Of a DNA stretch of 64,000 bases, positions 63,601-64,000 are shown one piece after another (the first letter of the stretch is position 1; each line of letters opens with the position of its first letter). The DNA is from Plasmopara viticola. Lineage: Eukaryota > Oomycota > Peronosporomycetes > Peronosporales > Peronosporaceae. Where the stretch lies: assembly GCA_001695595.3 (NCBI GenBank), contig MBPM02000008.1, forward strand, positions 806,001-870,000. The letters are read 5' to 3'. Under the pieces are notes generated by a model, which was not told the origin of the DNA, made no database searches, and worked only from the letters and a program-made list of their open reading frames with translations. Made by a program: the position numbers and the translations under genes.

Positions 63601-64000
63601 AAATGGTCCCCCAAAATTGACGATGAGTTGATAAAATTGTGCTTGGATCCGTAGATAATCCCGAAAGCGTATCAACTGACGAAATAGAAAGCTTCAATTG
63701 TGGCGCCATAGGAGACCGAAAAAAATGTTTTGAAGATTGCTCGCCGGACGTGACATCCATGTCAAACTTAGAAACACTATTGCGGTCACGAATTGCCATC
63801 GAAAAAGTCAAATAGGCTTGGCGGGACAAGTCATGCTGATTACGATTATAGTCACTAGGATCGGATGAAAAAAGTTTCTCACAATCACGAGAAGTCGAAA
63901 GAAGTGTCCGCAGCTGAGCAGCAGTAGCACCCTTACGCCGTAAATATTCCTGGCAGAGATAAATACGGTCTCTTCGTTTATGCTCGTCTAATAAGCATCC
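60657..64000 (-). mobile_element. second LINE copy of the same family, running off the right edge
   Basis: The 3' end aligns base for base with that of the first copy (shared GTAGAATACGTATCATTATA on the plus strand, at 60657 and 33188), followed by the same 3' region and ORF2. The 5' part, including ORF1, lies beyond 64000, so no target duplication can be checked. The two copies clearly belong to one family but differ at many positions. Confidence 0.85.
60854..64000 (-). pseudogene. LINE ORF2 (reverse transcriptase) with two premature stops, partial
   Basis: A single frame runs from the window edge to 60854, interrupted only by TAA at 63596-63598 and TGA at 63299-63301. Visible are KHTARGKSPGPDGLPAEYY, NYRPLTLLNQDAKFGPKALA, GAICLDFAKAFDSVNWQALD, GAGVRQGDPLSPGLFVLFFI and the active-site SFADDVTG. 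The C-terminal part holds CVHGCRETETPQHLLWDC, matching the Cys/His pattern of the zf-RVT (RT zinc-binding) domain, and ends DPYSLIDE. The nearly intact frame suggests a younger insertion than the first copy. Confidence 0.85.

Overview
The window looks like nuclear DNA of an oomycete, probably a Phytophthora or downy-mildew type Peronosporales genome. This is inferred from compact genes with short introns (most 55-75 nt, donors often of the GTRNGT type, acceptors CAG/TAG), very small gaps between genes, small secreted proteins, and gene islands separated by AT-rich, repeat-derived deserts. There is no bacterial operon structure. The species cannot be named from this sequence.

Layout. Island 1 (1-14.5 kb): a mitochondrial LYR-motif protein (3 exons), two small unknown proteins, nucleoside diphosphate kinase, a 4-exon N-acylated-type protein head-to-head with the GINS subunit SLD5, a small membrane protein, mitoribosomal mS23, and an MPLKIP-like protein head-to-head with the spliceosomal protein PRPF40. 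Desert 1 (14.5-22.6 kb): decayed DNA with a palindromic MITE. Island 2 (22.6-26.1 kb): a seven-helix membrane protein convergent with the tri-snRNP protein SART1/Snu66. Desert 2 (26.1-40 kb): a decayed gypsy-like fragment, a Mutator-like element with terminal inverted repeats, and a complete 6.8-kb LINE flanked by a 14-bp target-site duplication. Island 3 (40.4-53.4 kb): a DUF7587-like protein, a membrane protein, a classical tyrosine phosphatase, two putative secreted proteins, a CdsA-like relic, a 73-residue two-helix membrane protein, a coiled-coil protein, an unknown protein, ARV1, a TMEM230-family protein, a NIPA-type Mg2+ transporter and a CdsA-like protein whose catalytic motif is degenerate. 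Desert 3 (53.4-58.8 kb) precedes island 4 (58.8-60.3 kb): a PEX26-like tail-anchored peroxin candidate head-to-head with a 73-residue unknown protein. A second copy of the same LINE family runs off the right edge.

Several genes are visible only after splicing in-frame exons by eye: LYR (87-600), the acylated protein (5581-6507), SLD5, the 164-aa membrane protein (7968-8528), the seven-helix protein, the 73-aa membrane protein (46463-46813), TMEM230, the PEX26-like gene and the 73-aa gene at 59979. In each, the donor/acceptor choice keeps the frame open, but no transcript data were available.

Functional themes are housekeeping: splicing (PRPF40, SART1), replication (SLD5), nucleotide supply (NDK), mitochondrial assembly and translation (LYR, mS23), ER lipid handling (ARV1, CdsA-like), ion transport (NIPA) and peroxisome import (PEX26-like). 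The most unusual items are the LINE pair with a defined non-poly(A) 3' end, the catalytically degenerate CdsA paralogue, the hAT-like palindromic MITE, the duplicated MPLKIP motif, and the repeated-motif bidirectional promoters.
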